Source of the DNA: Dendrocalamus latiflorus
Lineage: Eukaryota; Streptophyta; Magnoliopsida; Poales; Poaceae
Reading direction: 5' to 3'
Assembly: GCA_017311315.1 (NCBI GenBank)
Contig: CM029650.1
Location: 18,453,118 to 18,517,117, forward strand
Length of the DNA: 64,000 bases
In this document: piece after piece, positions 23,493 through 36,325 of the stretch
Numbering within the stretch: the stretch's first letter is position 1
Layout of the letters: each line of letters opens with the position of its first letter
Made by a program: the position numbers and the translations under genes
The notes under the pieces: model-generated
The model's database searches: none
What the model was told of the DNA's origin: nothing
The model's input: only the letters and a program-made list of their open reading frames with translations

Positions 23493-24801
23493 GCCTTTGT
23501 AAAGTGTTAATGGAAGGCTCCGGACAGAGACATCAGGTTTGCTTGCTACATGGGGAATTGGAGCACTATCAACTGGTACTGAACACTGACCCCAGGTAAT
23601 CAGGGGCCAAACCTTCTAAGATTCTGCATAATTGAATATGGTGTACACAAATGCGCAAGATTAGCAGAGAGCCAGATGGGGGCACAGCACAGAGGGCAAA
23701 TCTTGTGGCGAATTCAGAATTTCAGAGTTCAGCTTACACACAGTTGACAGTGCACAAACAAGGGCATGATTCCTGCATATTCCTGTTCTTCCCAAGGTTC
23801 CTGTAGGTGCATCTTTAATAACCGCAGGAATTTTAGAATGGGCATTTGTTTTCATATTTTTAAGCACCAGAAATGGGCCTTTCATTTCCCCTTCCTCACA
23901 AGACACAAGATGTTGGAGCAACTGCAGTGTGGAAAGAAATTTTCTTGTCTTGTTTGCTCGCTGATGACTAGATCTTATAATAGCCAACACACTGTGCAGA
24001 CAAAAGAAATTGGAGCAGCTGCAATTTGGATTAAAAAAAGATCTCATAATCTAGGCATTTCGAAGGATTTAACAGTTTAACTACTCCCAAAACTGAAAAG
24101 CCTCATAATCTACGAGTCTTTTAAGGAAGGTAGGCACTGGGCTTAAACTTCAATATTGAATCTTTTGGAAACAAGAAATTCTTGAAAAATGAAGCATGCA
24201 AACTTCCACAGTTCACATCCTGCTGGCCAAGCTCATCTTCCTTCAAGACTTCAATTTCCCAGGGGCTCCACTGCCACACACTGCAGAAGTGCAGATCTTG
24301 TTGTGCACAGCTGAATTCCCCACAGCATTGACCATATTTGGATCACTTTGCCACATGCTTCCCTGCCCCCCTGCACACCCACATCTGAATGGCCCCCAAG
24401 AATAATTGAGAGCCAGTTTGTCAAAACACACTTCACACCAATCGTTTGTTATGCATATATACATGCCATCCAATTCAGGCCTCTGAATTAGACTGTCTAA
24501 TCAGAGATCAGAAGTAACAAAAACAATTAGACACAATCAGGATTAGCTGCTGCTCAATGCTCACTACTTCACTAGTACACTAGCTGTTGATCTATGTGGA
24601 GCAACACATCATATCATATCATGATCTGTGGGCATGAAAGCAAACGCATGAACAAGTGATTCCAGTTTCACCTCCCCACATTGACATCACTCTCAGTCAC
24701 AGGAGGAGAAAGTGACCAATCAGCTCAGCTTGCTTCACAGCCTACAGCTACTGACAGTCTGAAACACTAGACAGCAAGTTAGAAACATAAAAAAAAATCA
24801 G

Positions 24802-24805
<4 letters not shown>

Positions 24806-24847
<42 letters not shown>
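24806..24847. repeat. (AG)21 microsatellite
   Basis: Uninterrupted AG run about 145 bp beyond the stop codon of the ZF-HD gene. It reads CT on the coding strand and may lie in the 3' UTR. Confidence 0.98.
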
Positions 24848-24858
<11 letters not shown>

Positions 24859-24990
24859 TCAGGGAATCAAGCATCATTTTTTATGGAACCGTGGTCGAAT
24901 GCAATGCAGCTAAGCTAGAATGATCGACAAGAAATGGTAGCTACGGATGATCATTGTCAATTCATCGTCGTCTTGAATTCTTGGTGTTGG

Positions 24991-25821
24991 TTACTCGACC
25001 CGGAGCTGCGGCGGGCTCGGGCTCCGGCCCGGGCCGCTGGGCTCGGGGTGCGGCGGGCTGCCGGGCTGCTGGTCAGCCTGGTGGCGGCGGGCGAGGGTGT
25101 GCTTGTTGTTGTGCATCCAGACCTTGAGGACGCGGCGCTTGACGCCGACGTCCTGGCAGAAGCGCTGCACCACGGCGTCCTCCAGATTCTGCAGCCGCCA
25201 CCCGACCTCCTCGGCGAAGCCCAGCATGCGCGCCTTCTGCTCCGCCGTGAACTTGGTCCGAAACCGCTTCCGGGGGGTCGGCCGCGCCGCCTCATCAGAC
25301 TCCGACGTGTGCATGGCGCTGAGCGGCATCACCATGCGCGTCAGCGCGTGCGCCGGGGGGAGCGCGGCCACCAGGAGGCCGCGGTGGGCAGCGAGTGGGC
25401 TCAGCGGGCCGCCGATCAAGTGGCGGTGCCGGCCGTCGGGGTGGTCGAGCTCCTTGCGGTGGAAGTTGCGGTGGCAGCCGCAGGCGGAGCACCGGAGCGC
25501 GTCCAGCGAGCCGTCCTCGCCGGCCGGCATGAACTCGCCACACCCGTCCGTCGCGCTGCCGCCGATGGCCGCCGCGTGGTTCTTGAGGCACTCCCGGTAC
25601 CTCGCCCCTCCTCCGCCAGAGGCCGACACCGCCACCACCTGCCGGTTCTTGGATTCATCAGCCCCGGCCGCCGCCGCCGCCGGAAGTGTAGGCGGCGACA
25701 TGTGCCTGCCATTCGTGCCAGCGTGGTGATGGTGATGGTGCTCATGGTGCAGACCGAGGTACGGCAACGCGGCGGCGTGCATTGGCATCGGCAGCTCGCC
25801 CTGCGTGCCGGAAAGATCCAT
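24991..25821 (-). CDS. Zinc-finger homeodomain (ZF-HD) transcription factor
   Basis: A single-exon ORF of 276 residues starting MDLSGTQGELPMPMHAA. An in-frame ATG 32 codons upstream (25917) is less likely because that stretch does not resemble the family. A His-rich run (about 25-33) precedes the ZF-HD dimerisation zinc finger (about 73-123: YRECLKNHAAAIGG, DGCGEFMP, CSACGCHRNFHRKE) with the expected Cys/His ligands. A basic linker RKRFRTKF leads into the divergent ZF-HD homeodomain (about 184-247: TAEQKARML, VGWRLQ, GVKRRVLKVWMHNNKHTL). The C-terminal tail is Pro/Ser-rich. These proteins act in the nucleus, homo- and heterodimerise through the finger, and bind ATTA-core DNA. The N-terminus resembles rice members of the ZHD3/ZHD4 type as I recall them, but the exact orthologue is not claimed. 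The CDS is GC-rich while its flanks are AT-rich, normal for a grass gene. It is intact. Confidence 0.95.
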   Translation of the reverse strand: MDLSGTQGELPMPMHAAALPYLGLHHEHHHHHHAGTNGRHMSPPTLPAAAAAGADESKNRQVVAVSASGGGGARYRECLKNHAAAIGGSATDGCGEFMPAGEDGSLDALRCSACGCHRNFHRKELDHPDGRHRHLIGGPLSPLAAHRGLLVAALPPAHALTRMVMPLSAMHTSESDEAARPTPRKRFRTKFTAEQKARMLGFAEEVGWRLQNLEDAVVQRFCQDVGVKRRVLKVWMHNNKHTLARRHQADQQPGSPPHPEPSGPGRSPSPPQLRVE

Positions 25822-27100
25822 TCTTGCTTCTCTCCTCCCCTTCCCTCCTCTTCTTGGCCTCCCTTCTCTGCAAGAAGTTGCTTCCAGCTCCTGTGCTACT
25901 GCTGCAATGGCGCACACAACTACACATACACAAAGGAAGAATTAGCCGGGTAAATGCCAAGTTGGGAGCTTGCAACGATGTATGCGAAACAAGAATCTAG
26001 TACTCCTCGGGAGCCTCAAAAAGGAGGCACACACAAAGGTTAAATAAAAAGAGAGAGAATTAATTTGTGGTATGAGACAGGTATCCTGGCCTCCTGGAGA
26101 TCCTGGCTACAAGATAACAGTTGCAAACTCCAAGATAGAGATGATTATTATTGTCTTAATATTGTGGTTTTCTTGATTGATGCTTACTATTCACTACCTG
26201 TTACTGGTTATTGTTTTCCTTTCTTTTGCGGTACTACATGTATTTTGGTCTAACATATACATGGACCAGCCTTTGACCTCTCCTCCTAGTCCTAGCAAAG
26301 AGCAAGCCCTCCTTTCATTGGCTCAGACAGAGAAACAAACTCAAGTCACAACTACAAGCAAATGAACTCTCCTAGTGTATACATGTTTCTTTGTGCATAT
26401 GTTTGTGGTGTGGAAGGACATCAATGGACAATAGGTGGTGTTCCTACTTCCTACACTGCTTGGAACAGTGGACAAACAAGGTGGAAACAGAAACAAAGCT
26501 AAGGAAGTGAGAGAGAGAAAAAACATGATACAGGTAAGCAAACAAACCTTGCACTTGCAGACTTGCAGTGTGTCAAGGGCTAATCAGGAGGGCTAGGAAG
26601 GAGCAAGGTCATGGGGGCTCATGTGATCTCTTCTCAAATCCTTGCTTCCACCATTGCAACTAGAAGGCACAACACAAACTACAAAGTGGTGACAGTTACA
26701 AGAAAGCAAAATATTGAGGAGGGAGGAGGCTTATGAGTTATGGGAGAGGTGAAGAGGGGAAGAAGAGCTTGTTGCCATAAAAGAGAGATGGGAGGCCCGG
26801 GGGAGAGAGACGAAGAGGCAAGAAAAATACTATGCTTCTGGTGCTAGCTTTGCTTGCACTATCAGGAATCCAAGCTTACTTCAGAGAGCGAGCGAGAGAC
26901 TGGTGTGTGTCAGGAGGTGCAGTACATGGAGGGAGGGCAGAGCAGGAGCTGCCCATGCCCATGTCCCCACTGGGAGATTTTTATTAAAAACATTCAGAAT
27001 AATGATTGTTTTCTTTCCTTCTATCCTTTCCCTTTTCTTTTCCATTGAGAGGGAAAGGGAGAAAGGGATTGGCCAGAAAACGAGTCTAAGCATTTAATTT
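25822..27100 (-). promoter_or_regulatory. Upstream/leader region of the ZF-HD gene
   Basis: About 1.3 kb of apparently unique sequence upstream of the minus-strand start, before repeats resume near 27120. A tract that reads ttgcag|cagtagcac on the minus strand, about 80 bases upstream of the ATG, could be the acceptor of a 5' UTR intron. No donor or TATA box could be fixed, so the transcript start is unknown. Confidence 0.35.
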
Positions 27101-29921
27101 TCCCTTTGTATGCATTCACAAAATATTATGGGGTGCTTATTTGGACTTATAAAACTCAGCTTCTAGCCTTTTTTTGCTACTATAGTAGTTTTTTTTTGCA
27201 CTGTAACTATTAGTAGCTTTTTCAGTGTAATTAAATTAAAAAAATGGTTATATCATCCTGAACAATGCAAAGAAATAAACGAAAAAATGATGTGTGTTAA
27301 TCTTGAAAATTCGAGTGTAGAGCACAATTATCAATTCTATTTTTGTTCCATTTGAAATGGCCAAAAAACAATTGCACCCTATAAATTGAAATAAATGGTT
27401 CTATATTCCATCCTACCAAAATTCAATTCACTGATATAGTGTCCACTGCTAAAGCTTAAAACCAGAGTATTTAATTCTGGTCAATTTTGGTTCAGACGTT
27501 TCCAAATTTTCGTAAAAGATTTACAAAATCTTAAAGCAATATATATGGACACAGAGATTGTAACCAACATTTTAATTTCACTTTTAGAGGAAACATTTTG
27601 GTGGAAAGACTTATCACATTGTTTTGGCAAAATTCCCCTATATTCCCTTTCCACGGAAAATAGAATGCAAATACGAGGACAAGTTAACCAGCATGGACAC
27701 ACTCTCAACCAATGGATTTCTACCACCTGGACGTCAGTTTACACTGTGGAGTTGCTATGGCCAACCTCTAGGGAGTTCTTTAGGGTGTTGGGACCTTCTA
27801 TTACCTTGTAAAAAAAATTCTTCAGTAAATAATTTTTTATATTATCTAGCTTTTAAACAGAGTACTATCATTTTAAAATATGATCTACTAGTCAATTATA
27901 GTATACACTATAATGACTTTATTTATATCGGTTAAAATCACACATAAATATTTTTCTATAAATTTTTATATAAACTATTACTATTTATAGATCAAAAATC
28001 AATATGAACGGATCTCGGACGAGCCATGGACCAAATCAATCTAGCACATTAGATTAGCAGCAAAAGCACAGGTTAATTCCCTTGCTTCCCCTTTTGGTCA
28101 CAAGACTGATTAGAGTAATCAAACTAAATATCACAAGCCTGCCCAATGATTTTGCACCACATATATCCTTGTCACCTCAGAGATTCTTATCATTTGGCAA
28201 TTTGCACATGATTTGAGTTACCGACTGCTACTCCCATAGGTACTTGTGCAAGAGGAGGTTAACCATAGGCCCACTTAATCCCAGCTTTAGTTTGGATGAT
28301 ATATACTTGTAGGCTTTTCCTTTTCCTGATGGCGAAATGTTCGGTGCCTACCACTGTCTACCCACTGCACAACATTCTTCTGCCTGTAAAGAAAATTGCC
28401 AGGTCTTCTTTTAAGGCTCAGATGGGGATTATGGTCCAGTTTTTTGCTGTGCTGTGGGGGTACATTATATTGTTTACCAAGGATATTTTCTTTTTCTTTT
28501 CCAAGAACAATATATTCACATTCGACGAGATATTTATATCGGTAGAGACAGGAAGATAGATGGCCACACCGGAATATGTCTGTTTGGCTGCGGCGGTGGC
28601 TTTTGGCTTTTGGTTGAATTTTTTGAATTTTGGCTGTTTACGGCACAGATTACGGAGAGAGAGATACTCACTTGCGATTTTGGCTGGTACAGATGTTAGG
28701 CTTTTAACGTGTAGATCGTTTAACTTGTAGATCCCGTCTTGAGAAAATACTTCGTTTGAAAGTTAGATACTATAACAAAAATCAAAAGCCGTCAGGTTCG
28801 GAGAAAAAAAATAGGCCCTTATAATACCTCAAAATGCGTTTAAACACATTGTAACACTATGCAAGCGTAACACAAGGTGAGCCACGTTTAGGGAGAGATT
28901 GGTTGGTGGAAATGAAGTGGTGGGAATTGGAATTTTGAGTGGTAAGGCCCCATTCCCAGTTTGGATTGTGGGAATCCATTGATTATTATAGAACTGTAGC
29001 CAATATCCATCAAATTAATGTATACCAGGGAGAGTTGTGGGATTAATTAATTAATTGGGAATGTCTACAATGGCAATTACCATGCTCATCACTACATATA
29101 GTCACAAACAAGTGATGTTTTGACATTTTAGACATTGATACGGTCTTCAAAACACAACTTTGGTCTCCAGATTGCATTGTAATGTATATGTAAAACCCTT
29201 ATACAATAATAATGTAATGGACGTATTTTCTGAGAAAAATAATCAAATCACTTTAATATGTTCGATCTGGACACTCATAAGATATTTCTAATTGTATCCA
29301 CACACCCTTGAGCATTCGATGGCAATGGAAGCAAAGTTATCATTGTTGGAACTAGATTCTCACTCTTTGAGGGGGAGAGAAAGGTCTTGATAACTTTTTA
29401 TTCTGGTGAATATATAAAGTGCATCGGCATGCAAAGTGCACAAAGAATGATCTTTAAGGTACATTAGTACCCTCCTTTATCTTTCTTTCAGCTGATGAAT
29501 GTCCTCTGGATCGGCAAGAATGTTCGGTCTTGATGTTAGAAGGCTGGATGATCCAACAATCTTTCTCTCTTAAGGGGAAGAAAAAGATTAATAAAGATGC
29601 ATGGATCTTAGCTTCTTTTGCCCTCCCTTTTTTTTTTGCCACGGGATTTTGGCTTACAATTTATTCGCATTCTTGCTAGCTTTGAATTCCCTTTTGTTTT
29701 TCCTCATCGATCTCTGCATATCCACATCACTTTATTCTTGAATACCCCTGCATGCTTTATTCTCGACTAAAATCTCATCCCAATTCAATCACCTTTAGAC
29801 GCCCTCCTTTTTCGTCTTGTGGTTCGCTTCTTCGTCTTGGAATTGTGTTTGACGGATCTTCGTGAAGAATATAACGGTGATGAAACGATGGGGAAAAAGA
29901 ACTGCTTGTAGACAATATAAG
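27101..29921. other. AT-rich spacer with MITEs, no gene
   Basis: It contains an M2-like block (27127-27300), an M1-related partial block in reverse (about 27795-27990) and a fuller M1 copy (28578-28825). The remainder (28830-29915) is AT-rich, with short ORFs that show no domain. Confidence 0.45.
28578..28825 (+). mobile_element. MITE, family M1 (copy 3)
   Basis: Runs from tgtttggctgcggcggtggc, through ggcacagattacggagagag and gatcccgtcttgagaaaata, to aaatcaaaagccgtcagg. The organisation is the same as copies at 11.9, 41.5 and 46.9 kb. No duplication was fixed. Confidence 0.5.
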
Positions 29922-31023
29922 TGGGAGACCATGTGGAGGTCACTTTAGGGTTGTAATGAGTAATTGACTTTTAAATTAGAGTATCTGCGGAGATTAGGTT
30001 TGGTTTTTAAATTTTTTGAAAAAGATTGCTTTTTGTCTGACGGGTTTGTGGTTTATGAGTTCGTTTGACTGCGAGTACTGGAGTATTCGAAGTTTATGAC
30101 TTCGTGGTCGGATGGTCTGATCGGAATGTCTGATCGGCAATTGTGCAAGATCGGCAGGACGACCACGATTTGTCAAGCATAGCAAAACGACCATGGGATG
30201 GTCATGCTTTAGTACGTGGTGGTTGTTCGGTAGTCATAAGTCTAGGAGATCGATAGTCGTAGCTTTTGTGATCAATTGTCGTAGCGATCTGTTCGGTAAT
30301 CATAAGCCTTGATGATCGATAGTTGTAGCCCTTGTGATCGGTTGTCATAGCAATCTGTTGTGGTAGTCGTAGCCTTTGTGATCGATGGTCGTAGCGTTGT
30401 GCTGGTCGTAGGCCTCTCGGTCGTTACTTGTAGGCTTCGAGTACTTCAAGTTTTGTGATCTTTGAGCATTCGAGTACTCATGGGTTAACTTACGTGTTGT
30501 TGCTAGTGTGCACATGTATTTATTATTTAGTCCTAGGTTTAGGATTAGTATTTGGGTGCATACATTTTATATTAAGCATTGTTTGGATTAATTATGTCAA
30601 TTGATGACTTTATGTATCATGCGGTGCTACTTGATGGTTTGCTTATTTGTATTAATTGTAGGACTTCGGAGTTAGGTCATGGTGAGACGTAGGAAGACCA
30701 GGACTAGGCACAAAGTGGTGCTGAGATTCAGAACGGTCAAGAAGAGAGTCATTTGCAAGTGAGAACGGTTCAGTGAGATTCAGACGCGTGAGAGCTTGGC
30801 GGAAAGTCATTAGGGCCATGTGAAAGATGGCAAAGCATAGGCGTTGATTCGTGGCAAAGGAAGTGGGAATCTTCGAGGAAGGTGGTAGAGGATCATTTTG
30901 GTAAAATTGCCCAATACCGGAGAAATGTGTGTGCGTAAAATCCGATGTTAGGTGGGGTTAATAGGTTATCCCCGGTTTGGCCTAATGGGGGATCCATTAG
31001 ATTTTGGGTTCATGTTGTGAGCC

Positions 31024-31032
31024 TATATAAGG
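31024..31032 (+). promoter_or_regulatory. Possible TATA box of the family B LTR
   Basis: The sequence TATATAAGG, followed by a GGGGAGGAGAGG tract and a leader-like region, is a plausible LTR core promoter. Copy B2 has a weaker version (ctatttaatagg) at the equivalent place. Confidence 0.35.
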
Positions 31033-32080
31033 GGAGGAGAGGCAAGAATTAGCGTTTGAGAAGGTTGGCTAAGCCTTTTGGTGGCTAGCTCCTCCTCCTT
31101 CCCGTGGGAGATAGGTTAGAGAGTGTCTATACTCTAACTCTAGAGCTCTGTCCTTCTAAGTGGAGTGGCTATAAAATCAATCATATCAAGATTGTGTTTG
31201 CTCTGTTTTGAGTTGGTTTTTCATCTCTTCTCTCAACCCTTTCTTGATCTCTTCCTGTTGCTTTTGTTTCAGTTGGTTTGATCTTTCTTCTACCTTTCTC
31301 TTGATCTTATTGTGCCAAGGACATGAATGAGATGGTGATAATATCTTGAGATCTATCTCCAATCATCTAAGCACTTCAATAGCAAGATTTTCAAGAAACC
31401 CAGTTTTTGCAAGTTCTTAGTCTAATCGGGTGATTTCTTGATTCAAGCACTTTTGATCTAATTTCTTTGGTGATCCAGCTTGCCATGACATGTGGGAGCG
31501 TATGCAAAGCCATCTTGGCTATTTTCTACCCACAAGTAAGATTTGATCATCGATTTGGTTTTTAGCTCTTGGTTGTGTGCGCATTCTTAAATTGCAAAAA
31601 TGTCTCAAATTTGTCATAGATTTTTTATCCAAAAATGGAATAGCATCTTGAGACCTTAAGTAATTTGCATACAAAGTTTCACGATCATTTGATCTTTTAA
31701 TCAAAAGATATGTAGATTTTAGATCTTGTGGTCGTGTGATTGCTCTATTTTTTTTGAGTCATTTTTTATCGCGTCTAGTTACGACCGCTCATTGGTTTTT
31801 GACAACGCTGGTCTTTCGACCGCTCTTTGATTTTTGATCATTTATTGATAGTCGATCTCACTGGTCAAAGTTCGGATTGGTTTGACCACTCTGGTTACGA
31901 TCACTAGTTGATCATTGACCCTTCTGGTCATATTCCGAACTGTTATGACTACTCTGGTCATCGACTACTCGATTGGTTTTCCAGCCGTAGCTTCTGGACA
32001 TCGACCACGAAGGTTACGATCACATCAGTCTTGTCCACGTAGATTTTCAACCACTCATTGGTTATCGACCACGCTGGTCT

Positions 32081-33643
32081 TGTAACACCCTAGCCCCGTC
32101 CTCTGAGCCCAAAGTACTACCACCTACTCTATGATCCTACCAGACCCAACTTTTGCAGCTGGTCTTGCGAATCAATTCCTCTATTTAAATATCAACCAAA
32201 TGACAAAAGTCGATACACTTGACACTAAGCGCAGTAGAGGTATAAATTTACAAATTTCCAAAAACTTAGACTATTCAAGGCTAAATATGTCAACTGTAGA
32301 TAATATGTGAATTACTATTGCACGTGAAACAACTGTGATACTCCTGCCCATACATGTCGCCTTCAACAGATACCTAACAACAACAACAAAGTAAGGGTGA
32401 GTCTGAAGACTCAGCAAACACACGATAAAATAGTGGGGTTGGTACAATAATCATTAAATTACATATTTGTGAACTATAACCCAAAATCTCTGGATTTCTT
32501 CCATGTCTCATGTTCATTTCCTGCAAATGCAATGTGATGCGATGCACCTCTGAATCCAACTTATATCGGTATAGTGGAGTTGCTTCACACATCAGTGAAA
32601 CCCCTCTGCCTCCATCCCTGGATGTGCCTACCTCTATAGGTCTTATTCAAGAGCCATCCATATTAGTCATATTGCTTTCTCACCGACCTGGCTCATGTAT
32701 TCTGGACTAGCTATGACTTTCTCATCATCCTAGCTCTTATGCATCTTGCATGATGCAGTATTCTTCAAATGTCGATATTCAATCATAAGCATAACTTCAT
32801 AATATACCGTAAAATATGGTATAAGAGAATAAACTCGATCCTGCATCACAAACCACAATTTCATCATGCACTTGCCTGGTTACTCCTATGGACGATGCGT
32901 GGAGGAGTGACAAACCAAAAGTTCTACCTAAAAGCATCACCCAAACCCTCAACTCCACATTGCAATTCACACAAGCATGCAAACAGCATCGGTTCTATGC
33001 ATATAGACAACCGACAACGTCCCTACGCGCAAACCCGATACCAACAATCTCTCTCATCGGACACCTTTCTGATGCCCCAGTGCCCAAACAGCCATAATTT
33101 AATGGTCACGTCATCTATACTCATGGATCGCACCATCTATACTTGTGAACAAATCTTATTTACACACCTAACCTTTTTTCTCTTCTCTTCTTTCCTTTTT
33201 TTCTCCTCTTTTTTTTTCTTTTTCCCTTCTCTTCTTCTTTTCTTTCTACTCAAGCCGAATGGCTTTTCCCCCCTCTCTTGCTTCCCCTCTCTTCTCGGTT
33301 GACTGGGTGTGGCCTTTATCTTATAGCTGTGCTGTGCATTCCAAAAGTACTTGCTATCCTTTACTATAGCCGTGTGGTCTCGGTGGGTTGTGTTGTTCTG
33401 TGCCTTCTCGAGCTTTCCTGGATGTGCTTTGCTGTCTCTATTGTTGCCGTGTGACTACATAATGGTATTTTTGGGTGGTTGACTTGTTCCCATGGTCTTC
33501 TAGACATATATTTCAGGTTTGTTTAACACTAAGTGATGACCCTATGGTTGCTAGAGGTGCCGACTAGCCCCCGGACGGTCAAGTATCTCTGTGAACGGCA
33601 ATTTCTTCGCTTTCCTTCTCTTTTCTTTCCCATGGGTATTACA
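32081..33643 (+). mobile_element. Solo LTR, family A (copy A3), nested in B1
   Basis: Starts TGTAACACCCTAGCCCC, ends CATGGGTATTACA, with perfect 5-bp duplication ggtct on both sides (32076-32080 and 33644-33648). The block aagggtgagtctgaagactc (about 32393) and a pyrimidine-rich tract (33170-33250) align with A1 and A2. It interrupts the gaccac...ggtct minisatellite of element B1 and is therefore younger than B1. Confidence 0.88.
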
Positions 33644-33649
33644 GGTCTT

Positions 33650-34090
33650 TCGCCTACACACTGGACATCGATCACGTTAGTCTTCAACCAGATTCGACCA
33701 CGTTGGTTTTAGACCACTCGTTGGCCTTCGACCACGTTAGTTTCGATCACGTTCATTTTCGACCACGTTGGTTATCGACTATGTTGGTTTTCGATCGCTC
33801 TTTGACTACTGACCACTCAAGTTGAATTTCGACCACGTCAGTTATCGACTATGTTGGTTTTTGATCGGTCTCTGGTCGTCGACTGCTAGAATTGATTTCC
33901 GACTACGTTGGTATCCGACTTGCAATCGATATCCATCCACGGTGATCTCCGTCCGATAGTGGATTTCCGACTACGTTGGTATCCGATTGGCAGTCGATCT
34001 CCGGCCACGGTGATTTTCCTCCGGTAGTCATAACCGACCACGTTGATTTCCGACCAGTGGTTGTAACCCGACCACGTAGTGTTCCGAACT
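33650..34090. repeat. Degenerate minisatellite (gaccacgttggttttcgac type)
   Basis: Imperfect short-period copies of (t)cgaccacgttggtttt and cgactatgttggttt continue the array interrupted at 32080 by solo LTR A3. They belong to the body of element B1. Confidence 0.7.
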
Positions 34091-36086
34091 AGTCGTGCTC
34101 AACTTTGTGTTCTTTTGTTTTTCAAGAAGACTTCATATTCTAATCTTCATAGTTTTGTAACTATCGGAGTAAAGGATTGGTGAATATTTGGGGGAAAATT
34201 TCAAGGCACCATTCGCCCCCCATCCCCATCTGTTGCCTATCCGGTTCTATAATAAGATTTAACATATGTTGAAACATATTACAAAACCTTTTCTGCCTAT
34301 TATATTTTCTTGAATTGTATGTATAAGAAACTACAAGTAATAGTAAAAAAACGCGTAATGATTAATTGAATGTTTTATGTCTACTCTTGCAATATAAGGG
34401 CCTGTCAAACAAAGTTAATTACAACGAAATTCCTATATGTAAAATTTATGTGAAATTCGTTCGTTCCAAATGGACCCAAGTACCGTCAAATCGTATGTAG
34501 AATGTTTAATGTTGGATCGCACTATGCTAATTAATGAATTCCTTATATAACGAAAAAGAACACGGATTGACAAAGATAAGAGAAACTAAGATGCATCTCT
34601 ACAGATCACTAGACAAGACAGTACGGGCTTGTCATGATTTTGCATCTTGGTCGACGCTACAAATTATTTTTTTCAGGAATCGGGACAGCTATATATACAC
34701 AGTATACATTAATACATATACGTATGTGTACCCTGTCACAAGCTGTGTCTATAGTCTCATTCTTTTTAACTTATAGATGATAGTTTATAATTTTTTTCGA
34801 ACAAATAAATAGGATGATTTCTCTTACGTCTTTTCAAATAAAGTTATCGGGATAGTTTATTTTGAAACGGTTTACCGGTTTATCAGTATTCGATTCGTTC
34901 GTAAAAACACTCACTCAAAGTAAAAAATCATCGATTACAGTCATAATCTATAGTTCGCAAAAGTGCTCGCTCAAGGCTCAAGTCGATTCATCTGAACATG
35001 AGTGGACCATGGCTACAGCTAGCAGCTCACCGGCGCATGAGAGTCATTATTCACGGATCTCACCCAACCCAATCCAACCGCATGCATGGCCAGTTTGCCG
35101 CCAGCAGCAAGCTTCATGCCCAATTCAATAGGTCACAAGGTTTCGTTGGCTTTGCACATTCACTGCCATCAATAAGCAAGTGCTCTTAGCTTGTGTGTGC
35201 GTGGTGACTTTAGTGTCATACTAAACATTTCTAACACTTGCGTTTCATAAATTACTTTTTTTAGACCATTTTATAAATTAATGTTGCGTATAACCTTTAT
35301 TTTACCATGTGTAAGCATATTTTATGAAGATGTAGACCATAGAAGAGAAAGAATTGACATTGAATTGCCTATCCGTTAGATGAATTTCATATCCCTTCGG
35401 TTTTACGCGCAGGTTTGTTCAAATTGATGCATGAGAGTCCGGTAAAATTGCCTTGCGAGTGAGTTTAATTTTTTGCAGCATTTGATAATAGTAGATATGC
35501 ATATAATTGCTAGTTACATATCAGAAGTACAAAATCCATCTCTTATTTTGTTCTGTTCGAAAATCGAGCTATCTCAAAGCGCCCATGGTAACTATATAGG
35601 ACACTGATAAAAACAGTGTAGATTTTCCAGCACACGATGAATCACCCAAATGATTGTCGATTTGAAGATCGACTCTGATGTAAAACTGAGGCATGTGATG
35701 GAATATTCTTCTTTGGTCACATGAATCGATTAATAATCTTTTTTTGTCGGAAACATGCATGCTCTGCATGGCGGTTGTCTAGGGTTTTACCATATGTTCA
35801 ACCCACATTATCATGAACCATGAAAATCTAAATACAATTTAAGGTTTTTTAGGACTACAATTTAAGTCTTCATTGAGGATTATTTTTCACGTGAGAACAC
35901 ACTGATCGATGGCACATACCCACGTTATCATGAACCATGCATTCCCATTATTCATGGCTAATTGCTGTCTAATTAAAAGCCAACTCTTTAATCGGAAAAC
36001 GGAAACAAAACCCATGCTAGCTCCAGTTGGCGTGAAGATAAGCTTCCTGTTATTTAGCTGATGGCTACCTATCAACGGGCTCTTTG

Positions 36087-36087
<1 letters not shown>

Positions 36088-36151
<64 letters not shown>
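36088..36151. repeat. (CT)32 microsatellite
   Basis: Uninterrupted CT run of about 64 bases. Confidence 0.98.
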
Positions 36152-36152
<1 letters not shown>

Positions 36153-36268
36153 GCTTCGTGTGCTTGGGAATCGCGTCTGATCACGGACAAAATCCCTGCG
36201 CCTTAGGATGGATTGTTCTCCTCCTGGACCACCTAACCAGGTGTACCCCGGCTGTGATCGATGCTACG

Positions 36269-36271
36269 ACA

Positions 36272-36323
<52 letters not shown>
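36269..36323. repeat. (AC)10(AG)17 compound microsatellite
   Basis: An AC run switches directly to an AG run, about 115 bp after the CT microsatellite. Confidence 0.98.

Positions 36324-36325
<2 letters not shown>

Larger units (their letters stand above)
22832..24805. other. Spacer downstream of the ZF-HD gene
   Basis: This holds an AT-rich MITE-like segment (about 23150-23400), a CG/CT microsatellite, and about 1.3 kb of unique-looking sequence that probably includes the 3' end of the minus-strand ZF-HD transcript near its right edge. ORFs at 23661-24080 on both strands show no known domain. Confidence 0.4.
29922..34251 (+). mobile_element. Solo-LTR-like element, family B (copy B1), with a nested insertion
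   Basis: It begins TGGGAGACCATGT and ends CCGGTTCTATA, flanked by ataag (29917-29921 and 34252-34256). Copy B2 at 60668-63636 begins TGAGAGACTATGT and ends CCGGTCCTACA. The two share a promoter-like to leader-like block (tggggttaata, tgggtttgag-type, ggatttgatctttct-type segments) and the end block caccattc(g/a)cccccc. Without the nested solo LTR A3 (32081-33643) it is about 2.76 kb. There are minisatellites of the type gtagtcgtagc (30190-30450) and gaccacgttggttttcgac (31780-32080 and 33650-34090). There is no gag-pol. Interpretation as a solo LTR is an inference from the TG...(C/T)A ends and the 5-bp duplication. Confidence 0.7.

Noticed and set aside
25097..25729. Long plus-strand ORF antisense to the ZF-HD gene
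   Set aside because: It is the antisense shadow of a GC-rich CDS; the minus-strand frame contains all the domain motifs.
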